Positions 8,753 to 16,467 of a stretch of 64,000 nucleotides of DNA are shown piece after piece. Under the pieces are notes generated by a model. The model saw nothing but the letters and a program-made list of their open reading frames with translations, was not told the DNA's origin and did no database searches. Source of the DNA: an uncultured Victivallales bacterium (lineage in GTDB: Bacteria; Verrucomicrobiota; Lentisphaeria; Victivallales; UBA1829); the NCBI GenBank assembly GCA_934644965.1, contig CAKUDG010000012.1, positions 1 to 64,000 of the forward strand, given 5' to 3'. Each line of letters starts with the position of its first letter. Within the stretch, counting starts at the first letter, position 1. The translations under genes and the position numbers were made by a program.

Positions 8753-9100
8753 CCTCTTCCCGCTTCTTTCCGATTCTTTCCGCCTCTTTTTCGCTTTTTT
8801 TCGTTTTTTTCGCATCTTCATTCGCCCCCTCTTTCTTCCCTTCTCGGCCCAGGGGGGGGGGCATGGGTCTCTCCCATGTCTTCCCGTGTGCCACGCCCCT
8901 TGTCTGTCTCTTCCCTCCCCCGGAAAGGCCCCCTCTCCCCCCGCAGAAGGCAGAAGACGGAATGGCACAAAAAAAAGGTAAAATGGCACACAAAAAACAT
9001 ACGCACTCCGACGCCTCACATCACAAGACACGCGGCGCGGAGTGCATGATTCCTTTTTCTGCTTTCCTTTCCCTGCTGAGGAGATACTACTCCCAGCCTG
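8753..9100. other. Convergent intergenic region
   Basis: Lies between the membrane protein (plus) and rng (minus). It is T- and C-rich just after 8752, and has a run of nine or more G residues near 8852-8861, a CATGGG/CCCATG hairpin (8862-8878), and the rng terminator (8990-9045). A short frame beginning MAQKKGKMAHKK at 8962 superficially recalls the start of ribosomal protein L27 but does not continue as L27. Confidence 0.5.
8990..9045 (-). terminator. Intrinsic terminator of the fmt-rng transcript
   Basis: On the minus strand a long stem forms between 9045-9034 and 9015-9003: GCACTCCG/CGGAGTGC plus CGCC/GGCG with one bulged A, around an 18-base loop. It is followed by a T-rich tail (complement of CAAAAAACAT at 8991-9000). 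It lies 56 bases after the rng stop codon. Confidence 0.65.
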
Positions 9101-10795
9101 TTACAAGGGAAGATTCGTATCCGGATCGATCAGACGGAATTCTTCGATGTGAATGGCTGGATCGGCGCGGAAGGAAAGATCTTTTCCGTACTGGGCTTCG
9201 AGTTCCCGGAGGAGCCCGGCATCGTCATTTTTGAGTCTGGCGAGGACGGCGGGGTTCATGATGACGCGAACCGCGAAGGATTTTTCCCTGCGGCGGCGTT
9301 TGAGGATTTCCTTCAGACGGCGCTGGATTTCAACACTCATGCTGATGGCCGACTTGACTCGTCCGGAACCGTTGCAGTAAGGACAGAGATCGTAGACCAC
9401 GTCCTTGAGACTTTCATGCTCTCTCTGGCGGGTCATTTCCATCAACCCGAGACGGCTGATGGGAAGGACCTTGGTTCTGGCGCGGTCGTCCCGGACAAAT
9501 TTCTTCATGGCCTTGTTGACGGTTTCACGGTCCTTTGCGGAATTCATGTCAATGAAGTCAATGACGATGAGTCCGCCGACGTTGCGCAGGCGGATCTGAC
9601 GGGCGATTTCTTCAGCGGCTTCGAGATTCGTGCGCAGAATCATGTCCGGCTGATCCTTGGCGACGCGTGTTTTTCCGGAATTGATGTCGATGGCGATCAG
9701 AGCCTCTGTTTCGTCAATGCACAGATACCCACCTCCGGGGAGGTTGACCACTCTTTTGAAAATGTCCGCGACCTGTTCCGCCACCTTGTAACGGGTGAAG
9801 ACGGACTCCGCACGGTTGTGAAGGGTGATCTTCGTGGAAAAATCCGAACCGACGAAACGAGCCAGACTCTCCTGAAGGAAATGCTGGCTTTCCCTGCTGT
9901 CCACAACGATTTCATCGATGTCGTCCGTCAGCAGATCCCGGACGGTCCGCTCCAGCAGCGTGGGTTCCGCATAGACCAGTTTCGGTGCGGAGGAATTTTC
10001 CAGAGAGGTTTCCACCTTGTGCCAGATTTCGAGCAGCATATCAAGGTCCCGCCGGAAAAAGACGGCCTTGCGTCCTTCTCCGACCGTCCGGCAGATGAGT
10101 CCCATTCCATCGGGCATGTCGAGTCCGGAAAGAATGCGGCGGAGGCGGTCCCGCTCCTTGGAATCCTCAATCTTGGAGGAAAGTCCGATGTGATCGGAAT
10201 AAGGGAGGAGCACCAGATAGCGGCCGGGAATGGTGATGTTCGTCGTAACGCGCGCGCCCTTCGTTCCGATGGGCCCCTTCGTGACCTGAACCAGAAGTTC
10301 CGAATTGCAGGGAAAGACTTTCGGAATGTCGGCAATGGTGATCTTGCCGCTGTGGAGACGTTCTTCCAGTTCCTTCAGACGGCGGGACTTGTCGGCCTTC
10401 CCGAGAAATCCGCGGATTTTTTCAGAAAAGAGGCTCATGAGCTTCTTTTTCTTCCGTCCTTTGCCGGGAGGGGCTTCTTCTTTCTCCGCGGAGGCGGCCT
10501 TTCTGCTGTTTTCGTCGATTTTACGGATATTTTCCAGGATGTCGTAGGAAGCCGGAAGCATGTCCTTGTAGTGCATGAAGGCGTTCTTTTCCGCTCCGAT
10601 GTCGACAAAGGCGGCTTCCAGAGAGGGTTCGAGCCGGACAATGCGCCCTAGATAAATGGACCCGGGAACGATTTCGTCGGAGGGACGTTCGATTTCATAT
10701 TCGTCCAGACGTCCATCCTTGAGCAGCGCGAAACGGGTTTCCAGCTGTTCGCAGTTCAGGATGACCTGTTTTTTCTGATGTTTTTGATCTGCCAT
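9101..10795 (-). CDS. rng: Ribonuclease E/G
   Basis: This 564-residue endoribonuclease of the RNase E/G family cuts AU-rich single-stranded RNA in rRNA maturation and mRNA decay. An N-terminal S1-like domain (about 40-160) carries a Lys-rich insertion near 95-130. The catalytic aspartates are D370 (AIDINSG) and D413 (VIDFIDM), 43 residues apart as in Escherichia coli RNase E. The zinc-link CPYC (C471, C474) lies 58 residues after the second aspartate, again as in E. coli. There is no long C-terminal scaffold, so it is RNase G-sized. It starts 31 bases after fmt, so the two are co-transcribed, and it ends at an intrinsic terminator. Confidence 0.94.
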   Translation of the reverse strand: MADQKHQKKQVILNCEQLETRFALLKDGRLDEYEIERPSDEIVPGSIYLGRIVRLEPSLEAAFVDIGAEKNAFMHYKDMLPASYDILENIRKIDENSRKAASAEKEEAPPGKGRKKKKLMSLFSEKIRGFLGKADKSRRLKELEERLHSGKITIADIPKVFPCNSELLVQVTKGPIGTKGARVTTNITIPGRYLVLLPYSDHIGLSSKIEDSKERDRLRRILSGLDMPDGMGLICRTVGEGRKAVFFRRDLDMLLEIWHKVETSLENSSAPKLVYAEPTLLERTVRDLLTDDIDEIVVDSRESQHFLQESLARFVGSDFSTKITLHNRAESVFTRYKVAEQVADIFKRVVNLPGGGYLCIDETEALIAIDINSGKTRVAKDQPDMILRTNLEAAEEIARQIRLRNVGGLIVIDFIDMNSAKDRETVNKAMKKFVRDDRARTKVLPISRLGLMEMTRQREHESLKDVVYDLCPYCNGSGRVKSAISMSVEIQRRLKEILKRRRREKSFAVRVIMNPAVLARLKNDDAGLLRELEAQYGKDLSFRADPAIHIEEFRLIDPDTNLPL

Positions 10796-10826
10796 AGCGT
10801 ACTGTTTTCCAAAGGTTCAAGGGTTG

Positions 10827-11837
10827 TCAGTGACTGCTGCCGGAATCCGGACCCGGAGTGACGGTCTGCCCGTTCAGGAGAATGTCCCCGACAGCAAGAC
10901 GGGAGCCGTTGAGAAAGTCCGCCACGGACATTTCCTTCTTTCCCTCCGGCAGAATGCGTTCCAGAATCAATGCCCCCCGCCCGCAGCTGATCATCATCTT
11001 GTTGTTGACGTAGGCGATAAATTTTCCGGGAGTCGTCCCCCCGGGAGCTTCCCAGGAAGTACAGCTCGCGGCCGTGATCTTCGCATGAATCACGCGGCCT
11101 TTCTGGGGAATGCCGAAGGAAACGGTCGGCCATTTCCGGTAGGCGCGGACTTTGCGTTCCAGAATGACCGCGTCTTCCCGCCAGTCGACGGCTCCGTCAC
11201 ACTTCCTGATTTTTCTCGACACCGTGGCAATCTCATGGTTTTGGGGCTCCGGAACAAGTTTTCCCTCCACAATCTTCTCAATGCAGCGCTCGATCCGGTC
11301 CGCGGCCAGACAGGCAAGACGGTTCTCCATGACTGCCGCATCCGCATCCGACGGCAGTTCCATTCCGACAGACTCGTACACCGGCCCCGTATCCAGTCCC
11401 TTGTCCATCTTCATGAAACTCACCCCCGTATACCTCTCCCCGTTCAGAATCGCGCTCTTGATCGGCGAAGCCCCGCGGTATTTCGGCAGCAGCGACGCAT
11501 GCACATTCAGACATCCGAACGGCGTCAGATTCAGCAGCGTCTCCTTCAGAATCTGCCCGAAGGAAACCACCACAATCATCTGTGTCCCGAGCTCGGCAAT
11601 GCGGCGTGGAAATTCTTCGGAATTCACCGAGGGAACCCGTTCGCAGGGGACTCCGTTTTCATCCGCCCATCTGCCCAGGGGGCTCGGCGTCAGGATGCGT
11701 TTCCTCCCCGCGGCCCGGTCCGGCTGCGTCCCCGCTCCGACAAGATCAAGCGTTTGGCTCCGGGCAATCTTCTCCAGCACCGGCACGGCAAATGCCCCGG
11801 CTCCGAGAAAATAAATCTTTGGTTTTTTTTCGGTCAT
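10827..11837 (-). CDS. fmt: Methionyl-tRNA formyltransferase
   Basis: This 336-residue enzyme formylates initiator Met-tRNA using 10-formyl-tetrahydrofolate. The catalytic triad is visible as N111 and H113 in NVHASLLPKYRG and D149 in KGLDTGP, with the 38-residue spacing of the E. coli enzyme. A C-terminal OB-like tRNA-binding domain follows. The ATG at 11837 (MTEKKPKIYFLGAG) is where homology starts; a TTG 72 bases upstream would add an unlikely tail. It is the middle gene of a minus-strand unit: lipoprotein gene, fmt, rng. No def (peptide deformylase) gene is adjacent. Confidence 0.94.
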   Translation of the reverse strand: MTEKKPKIYFLGAGAFAVPVLEKIARSQTLDLVGAGTQPDRAAGRKRILTPSPLGRWADENGVPCERVPSVNSEEFPRRIAELGTQMIVVVSFGQILKETLLNLTPFGCLNVHASLLPKYRGASPIKSAILNGERYTGVSFMKMDKGLDTGPVYESVGMELPSDADAAVMENRLACLAADRIERCIEKIVEGKLVPEPQNHEIATVSRKIRKCDGAVDWREDAVILERKVRAYRKWPTVSFGIPQKGRVIHAKITAASCTSWEAPGGTTPGKFIAYVNNKMMISCGRGALILERILPEGKKEMSVADFLNGSRLAVGDILLNGQTVTPGPDSGSSH

Positions 11838-11927
11838 GCGGCTACTCGCGGGTTCCCTTCTTGAAGTCTGCGCAGGAAATAATCTACCACGGATTTGGTC
11901 TTTTCGCAAGCGGAGAGCCTGAACTTA

Positions 11928-12863
11928 TTACTGCTGGAATGAAAACGGAAGAAGCACTTCCTCCCCGGAGGGAAGAACAGACGGAAGGAAAAGTCTCAGG
12001 GCAAAACGCCGCGATTTCTCCGTCTCTGAAAACGCTTCGTCCAGATATTTCAGGAGGATCAGGTTGTATCCCCGCTTCAGCGGAAAGGAATACATTCTCT
12101 CTCTTCTTTCCTTTCCCCCTTCCTTTTTCTCTCCCGCGGCGGGAAAGCCGTTCACATAGAGAAGAGCTTCCGGAGAATGATCCGGAACAACAGGGTCAAA
12201 TCCGATTTCCGCAAAGACGGAATCATAGTTTCTGGATGAAAAGACAAGTGCAAGCGCATAAAAGGCAATCCTTCCCCCTGACGCCGCAGGAGAGGAAGCG
12301 GAGGAAGAGAAAGGGGTATCCCTGTAAGCATCGGAAAAATCCGTCAGGAGTCTTCCGTCGCTCCGCGTGACGGTTCCCCAGGTCCGGATCTGCCAGAATG
12401 CGGAACCGGGAGCATCGGAAGTTCCATCCAGATAAGATTCATTTTCAATGAGTTCATCCTCAATCCGGACATACTCGTTTACTGGAATGGGACCGAGAAT
12501 ATTCCAGCGGCGGAGAAGATTGTCTTTTCTGTTTCCTTCCGCCGCTGAGAAAGAAGCGGCAGGAACGGAAACGCTCTCCCCGCCGTTGTTTTCCCCCTCC
12601 GCCGCCGGGGAAGAAAGCCGCCCAGTGGAAGGAGAGAGAGGTTCCAGCAGGTCCGAACGCAGGAGTTCCATGGGATGCGCCCCCGTCACGCAGGAGTTCA
12701 GGAACGGGAAGAGAAATCCCGTCATGACGGCAAGAAAGAAGATCCTCCCGGATCCGGTCATCCCGATGCCGAAGCGGGCAGACGGTTCCTTCCCGGGGGG
12801 AAAAACCGTTTTTCTTCCCTGTATTTCTTTCCTTCCTTTCATCATCCGCAGAAACTCCCGCAT
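11928..12863 (-). CDS. Putative lipoprotein, unknown function
   Basis: Up to 311 residues. A hydrophobic stretch (FFLAVMTGFLFPF) ends in LNSC, a plausible lipobox, so the protein is probably a lipid-anchored envelope protein. An internal Met at residue 35 directly before this stretch may be the true start, which would put the first base near 12761. The mature part contains WNILGPIPVNEY and a beta-rich region resembling the carbohydrate-binding-like modules common in secreted PVC proteins, with Ser-, Ala- and Glu-rich linkers. I do not recognise a named family. It lies 90 bases before fmt on the same strand and is divergent from rpsD. The composition is typical of the window. Confidence 0.6.
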   Translation of the reverse strand: MREFLRMMKGRKEIQGRKTVFPPGKEPSARFGIGMTGSGRIFFLAVMTGFLFPFLNSCVTGAHPMELLRSDLLEPLSPSTGRLSSPAAEGENNGGESVSVPAASFSAAEGNRKDNLLRRWNILGPIPVNEYVRIEDELIENESYLDGTSDAPGSAFWQIRTWGTVTRSDGRLLTDFSDAYRDTPFSSSASSPAASGGRIAFYALALVFSSRNYDSVFAEIGFDPVVPDHSPEALLYVNGFPAAGEKKEGGKERRERMYSFPLKRGYNLILLKYLDEAFSETEKSRRFALRLFLPSVLPSGEEVLLPFSFQQ

Positions 12864-12951
12864 TGACTGTTCCCGGATCTGCCGTTTTCTGTTTTTTACC
12901 GCTGTTTTCCTGATCCTCCGGGAAAAACGTCCGGAAATTTACTTCCGCGGT

Positions 12952-12980
12952 TTGACAAATTCAAGCCGGGACGCTATTTT
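12952..12980 (+). promoter_or_regulatory. Strong sigma-70 promoter for rpsD
   Basis: TTGACA (12952-12957), a 17-base spacer and TATTTT (12975-12980) make the best promoter in the window. The leader to the rpsD ATG at 13085 would be about 100 bases. It lies between the divergent lipoprotein and rpsD genes, as expected for a highly expressed ribosomal protein gene outside the large ribosomal operons. Confidence 0.75.
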
Positions 12981-13084
12981 AATGGCTTGTCCGCATCTTG
13001 AACTGCGCTGAGGCCCCCGGTAACAGGAGCTTGACGCCTCCGCGCAAAAGAATCAACACTTCTAGAAAAGAAAGGAAGGACGGG

Positions 13085-13687
13085 ATGAAAGAAGCTCAAG
13101 CAAAACACAAACTCTGCAGACGGCTCGGCTACTGCATCTGGAACATGCCGAAGTGCCCGAGCGTGAAAAGACCCTATGCCGCAGGACTTCAGGGAAAAAA
13201 TGCCAAGAGGAAGAAACTTTCCACCTATGGCGAAATGATGCAGGAAAAGCAGAAGCTCAAAGCTCATTACGCACTCACGGAAAGCCAGCTCCGTTCGGCT
13301 TATCTCGCGGCAAAACGCGGAGAAGGCAGAACCAATGAAAAGCTGCTCCGCAGAATTGAACTGCGTCTGGCTTCGGTCGTCTACCATTCCGGCATGGCGC
13401 CCACCATTTTTGCGGCAAAGCAGTTCGTCAACCACAGACATATTCTCGTCAACGGGAAAATCGTCGACCGCGGATCCTACCAGGTCAAACCCGGCCAGGT
13501 CATCACGATCAACGCGGAAAAATCCCCCACCATCGCTGAAATCGCCAAAGGGGTCAATGCCACGGTCCCGGCGTATTTTGAAACAAACAAGGATCAGCTC
13601 AAGGTGACCGTCGTGCGTGAACCGATGCTGGAAGAAATTCCGGTGCAGGTGGAAGTCATGCGCGTCGTCGAGTACTACGCACGCTGA
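13085..13687 (+). CDS. rpsD: 30S ribosomal protein S4
   Basis: This 200-residue primary binder of the 16S rRNA 5' domain nucleates small-subunit assembly. The N-terminal part has cysteines at 11, 17 and 24 followed by KRPYAAG, comparable to the zinc-binding S4 N-terminus. An S4 RNA-binding domain follows, with RIELRLASVVYHSGMA and QFVNHRHILVNGKIVDRGSYQVKPGQ. The ATG at 13085 has AAAGGAAGG upstream; a TTG at 12998 would add 29 unlikely residues. The gene is monocistronic, with its own promoter and terminator, rather than sitting with rpsM-rpsK-rpoA. S4 often represses its own synthesis; a leader target is possible but not recognised here. Confidence 0.95.
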   Translation: MKEAQAKHKLCRRLGYCIWNMPKCPSVKRPYAAGLQGKNAKRKKLSTYGEMMQEKQKLKAHYALTESQLRSAYLAAKRGEGRTNEKLLRRIELRLASVVYHSGMAPTIFAAKQFVNHRHILVNGKIVDRGSYQVKPGQVITINAEKSPTIAEIAKGVNATVPAYFETNKDQLKVTVVREPMLEEIPVQVEVMRVVEYYAR

Positions 13688-13699
13688 GTTCTCTCCGGA

Positions 13700-13750
13700 T
13701 TCCGGAGGAAAAAGCTTCTCCGGAAACAGCAGAATTTGTTTTTTTATTTT
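13700..13750 (+). terminator. Intrinsic terminator of rpsD
   Basis: TTCCGGAG (13700-13707) pairs with CTCCGGAA (13718-13725) around a 10-base loop, then a T-rich run follows from 13735 to beyond 13745. It starts 12 bases after the rpsD stop. Confidence 0.75.
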
Positions 13751-14146
13751 TGCTGTGTCTTTTTTCCGTCCCGTTTCCTTTTGGATGCGGGACTTTTTTT
13801 TATCTCTCTATTCCCTTTTACGATTCTCTATTCCCTTCCCCTGGTATTCCGGTATTCTGGCGGCGGACGGGGAACTCGAAACGAACACTTCTCCCGAGAG
13901 AGAAAACCGTACAGGCTCCTTATCTTTTCTTCCCCACTCCCCCATCTCTCCGGAGAAAGCAAACGAATGCATTTTTCCGCATCGAGTCCAATGCATCAGA
14001 TCCAACGGCATCCAATCCGGCGTTCCATACAGGAGCTGCCCATTCCATATTCCGATTCTGCAGGGACGATTTCATCTGTCTATCCCCATGTCATTTTATG
14101 ACACTTTTATCTTTTTTTTTAAAAAAAACAAAAAAATATTTGAATA

Positions 14147-14175
14147 TTGACATATAGTGACATATGTTTTATTTC
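14147..14175 (+). promoter_or_regulatory. Promoter with overlapping palindrome upstream of the GntR gene
   Basis: TTGACA (14147-14152), a 17-base spacer and TATTTC (14170-14175) form a promoter in AT-rich DNA. Within the spacer, CATATAGTGACATATG (14151-14166) has perfect CATAT/ATATG arms, and TGACATAT occurs twice 10 bases apart. A repressor bound there would block the promoter, so autoregulation by the GntR-type regulator is the natural hypothesis. Confidence 0.55.
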
Positions 14176-14340
14176 AGTGACAGACATTTTTCCCCCTCCG
14201 TCACTCAGCATGGGACAGAGAGGCAGAGGCATATTTTCATACCAGTCTCTGCTTCTGCCTTCGGCGGGAAAGCAGAACGAACGCAGAAGAGGAAGTCTTT
14301 CTGTGAGCGCGGGGCAAGACGGACGGTAAGAGGGTCAAGG

Positions 14341-15615
14341 ATGAATATGAGCAACAGAGCATCCACAGACACAGGCATGACAGAGGCGGAAATGATATCT
14401 GAATCTGAAGAAAAAACAGTGGAACAAAAGAGAATCTTTCTCAGGAATGCCCCGAAGTCGCAGTATATAGCGGATCTGCTCCGGGAGGAAATTCTCAGCG
14501 GGAAACTCCGGAAAGGGGAACGGCTGGAATCGGTCCGGAGTCTGTCGGCGAAATTCGGGGTCGGGCGTCAGGTGATACTGTCGGCGTTCCAGCGCCTCTC
14601 CCGGGAAAAGCTTCTGGACGGGAAGGTCGGGAGCGGGACATTCGTCAGTCTGGATCCGGAGCGGAAATTCTCGGGAGCGCCCGCTCCGAAAAACCGGGAA
14701 CACACTCAGCGTTTCGCCTATGTCATCATCGGGGATGACACGGACAATAAATTCTATGGAGCCCTTTTCAAAGGTTTCACCAAATATGCGGATCCCGCTT
14801 CGGAAACAGTGCTGCTTTACGAACATGCCTGCGATCAGGACATTTCCCGGATCGCAGAGGAATGTGACGCGCTGGCGGTCACAGGCTCCTGGAACAACAA
14901 AACACTGGAAGCACTTTTGCGCTGCGGGAAGAAGTATGTGACGGTGGGGAACCGTTTCTTCAGCGGGGGTTCCAACAATTTTCACTTTTCCGTCGAGAAA
15001 TCCCTCCGGGACATTCTGGAAGCGGACAAGAGCCACAGCAAAAGCGTGGGTCTGATCCTGGGGGCCATATTCCTGCCCATCACCCGGACCCTGATCGACG
15101 AAGCGGAACGCTATTCCACTCGTTACAATCTCCTCTGGGATGAGAATTCGGTAGTCTGCGCCAATTCCGTCTACGGCGTTCCGGAAATCGAACGGGCGTG
15201 GGGAGAGAATCATGCCTGGCCGCAGAGACTCGTCACCACGCTTCACACGTATCTGGGACTCGCGCAGTTTTTCATGGAGAACGGCATTCCGGAAAGCCGC
15301 TGCCCGGAAATTACGGTCATGGTGAGCGACAAATCGTTTCTCCCTCTCCCCTATCAGCAGAAATTCAATCCCGTTGCCTGCCATACCAACGATGCGGACT
15401 CATCCCTATATATTCTTGATCTGCTCCGGCGTCTGCTCTCGGGGGAACTTCAGGAGGGATTCCTGGCGGAATACGATCCCGTCCTGGAAAAAGTTTCTCT
15501 CCGCGGGCGGGATCCGCCCCATCATCTTCCGAATATGTCACTCCAACCCTCACCACCCCATCATTCCCGGAGAACAACGGGAAGTCAAGAGAGGACGAAA
15601 GATGAAAAGAAATGA
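14341..15615 (+). CDS. GntR-family transcriptional regulator with LacI-type effector domain
   Basis: This 424-residue regulator has an N-terminal winged helix-turn-helix of the GntR type (about 41-102: LREEILSGKLRKGERLESVR, then SLSAKFGVGRQVILSAFQRL). A LacI/periplasmic-binding-like sugar-sensing domain follows (FAYVIIGDD, TVGNRF), and the C-terminal tail is short and low-complexity. ATG 14341 (AGAGGG at 7 bases) or ATG 14347 (AAGGA at 5 bases) are both possible. The 3' end overlaps the pseudopilin gene by 14 bases, and a secreted glycosidase-like gene follows, so it most likely senses a sugar and controls this operon. A palindrome in its own promoter fits autoregulation. Confidence 0.88.
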   Translation: MNMSNRASTDTGMTEAEMISESEEKTVEQKRIFLRNAPKSQYIADLLREEILSGKLRKGERLESVRSLSAKFGVGRQVILSAFQRLSREKLLDGKVGSGTFVSLDPERKFSGAPAPKNREHTQRFAYVIIGDDTDNKFYGALFKGFTKYADPASETVLLYEHACDQDISRIAEECDALAVTGSWNNKTLEALLRCGKKYVTVGNRFFSGGSNNFHFSVEKSLRDILEADKSHSKSVGLILGAIFLPITRTLIDEAERYSTRYNLLWDENSVVCANSVYGVPEIERAWGENHAWPQRLVTTLHTYLGLAQFFMENGIPESRCPEITVMVSDKSFLPLPYQQKFNPVACHTNDADSSLYILDLLRRLLSGELQEGFLAEYDPVLEKVSLRGRDPPHHLPNMSLQPSPPHHSRRTTGSQERTKDEKK

Positions 15616-16453
15616 CTTTCTGAATGAAGCATCCAAGTCTGGAATGAGAAACAGACAAAGAATCCCGGCTGCTCCATCGGCATCGGCCTCAGCACGGATC
15701 TGCCGTTTCACGCTGATGGAACTTCTGGTTGTCATCGCCATCATCAGCATTCTGGCGGCACTGCTTCTGCCGGCCCTGAAACAGGCAAAGGAAAGCGCTC
15801 AGGCAATCCAGTGTCTGAGCAACACAAAACAGATCGCCATCGCCGTCTTCAACTATGCAAACGACAACAAGGAATACGGGCCGGACGGCATCGGCAACAA
15901 TCATAACATCGCCAACAATGAGTACAACGGCAGATACCTGAACCGTTATCTCTCCGTCTCAGGAGAAACCGACCGGATCACGAACTGCAAAGTGGTACGC
16001 TGTCCCTCCCCGAGAGTCAATTCCACGGGGGGCAACATCTCCGCCTCCGATTCTGCGGGAAAAGTCAACAGCAGCGGAAAAATCTTCAGCAGCTACACCC
16101 TCATCTTCGGGCGCGGCGACCATCCCAGCTATCAGGACTACAGCGGATGCTATACCAACGGCGGATACATGGCCATCCCCCAGAAACTCTCCGACCTGGG
16201 AAAGCCCCATGTCAACAAAGCCACTGACGTCTACGGCTACTGCAATCCCCCCTCCATCCAGCCCATGCTCAACTGCTCCATGCAGATCCAGGCGGGTTAC
16301 AGGCACATCCGGGTGGCTCCGCACGCCTATATGGACGGACATGCCAAGGCTCCGGCCGTTTCCACCGTCATCCGCATCCGGGAAATGCCCGGGAGAAACC
16401 ACTACTTCCTGAATTTCGTCTATAATTCCTATATCACAGCCAACCTTGATTAA
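15602..16453 (+). CDS. Prepilin-like protein with type II pseudopilin N-terminus and H-X9-DG tail
   Basis: 283 residues. After a 35-residue leader the type IV pilin/pseudopilin core FTLMELLVVIAIISILAALL begins, with Glu at +5 (E40). The residue before the cleavage point is Arg, not the canonical Gly. An N-methyl-helix is followed by a secreted domain with a few Cys, and H235-X9-D245-G246 matches the processing-associated H-X9-DG motif of Planctomycetes and Lentisphaerae pseudopilins. It should be anchored in the inner membrane with its body outside. It overlaps the regulator gene by 14 bases and is followed 14 bases later by a glycosidase-like gene. A role as a surface or periplasmic carbohydrate-handling protein is inferred. 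Confidence 0.88.
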   Translation: MKRNDFLNEASKSGMRNRQRIPAAPSASASARICRFTLMELLVVIAIISILAALLLPALKQAKESAQAIQCLSNTKQIAIAVFNYANDNKEYGPDGIGNNHNIANNEYNGRYLNRYLSVSGETDRITNCKVVRCPSPRVNSTGGNISASDSAGKVNSSGKIFSSYTLIFGRGDHPSYQDYSGCYTNGGYMAIPQKLSDLGKPHVNKATDVYGYCNPPSIQPMLNCSMQIQAGYRHIRVAPHAYMDGHAKAPAVSTVIRIREMPGRNHYFLNFVYNSYITANLD

Positions 16454-16467
16454 CGTTAGAACTACTC

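Larger units (their letters stand above)
13688..14340. other. Intergenic region between rpsD and the GntR regulator
   Basis: About 650 bases hold the rpsD terminator, then unremarkable DNA, then an AT-rich segment (14095-14170) with a promoter and palindrome. A leader of about 165 bases follows, in which GCAGAG and CTCTGC (about 14224-14260) could form a small hairpin. No gene is supported. Confidence 0.5.

Noticed and set aside
8962..9234. Short plus-strand frame beginning MAQKKGKMAHKK, reminiscent of ribosomal protein L27
   Set aside because: Similarity ends after a few Lys-rich residues, the frame then crosses the rng terminator stem and the end of rng in antisense, and there is no L21 gene or ribosome-binding site.
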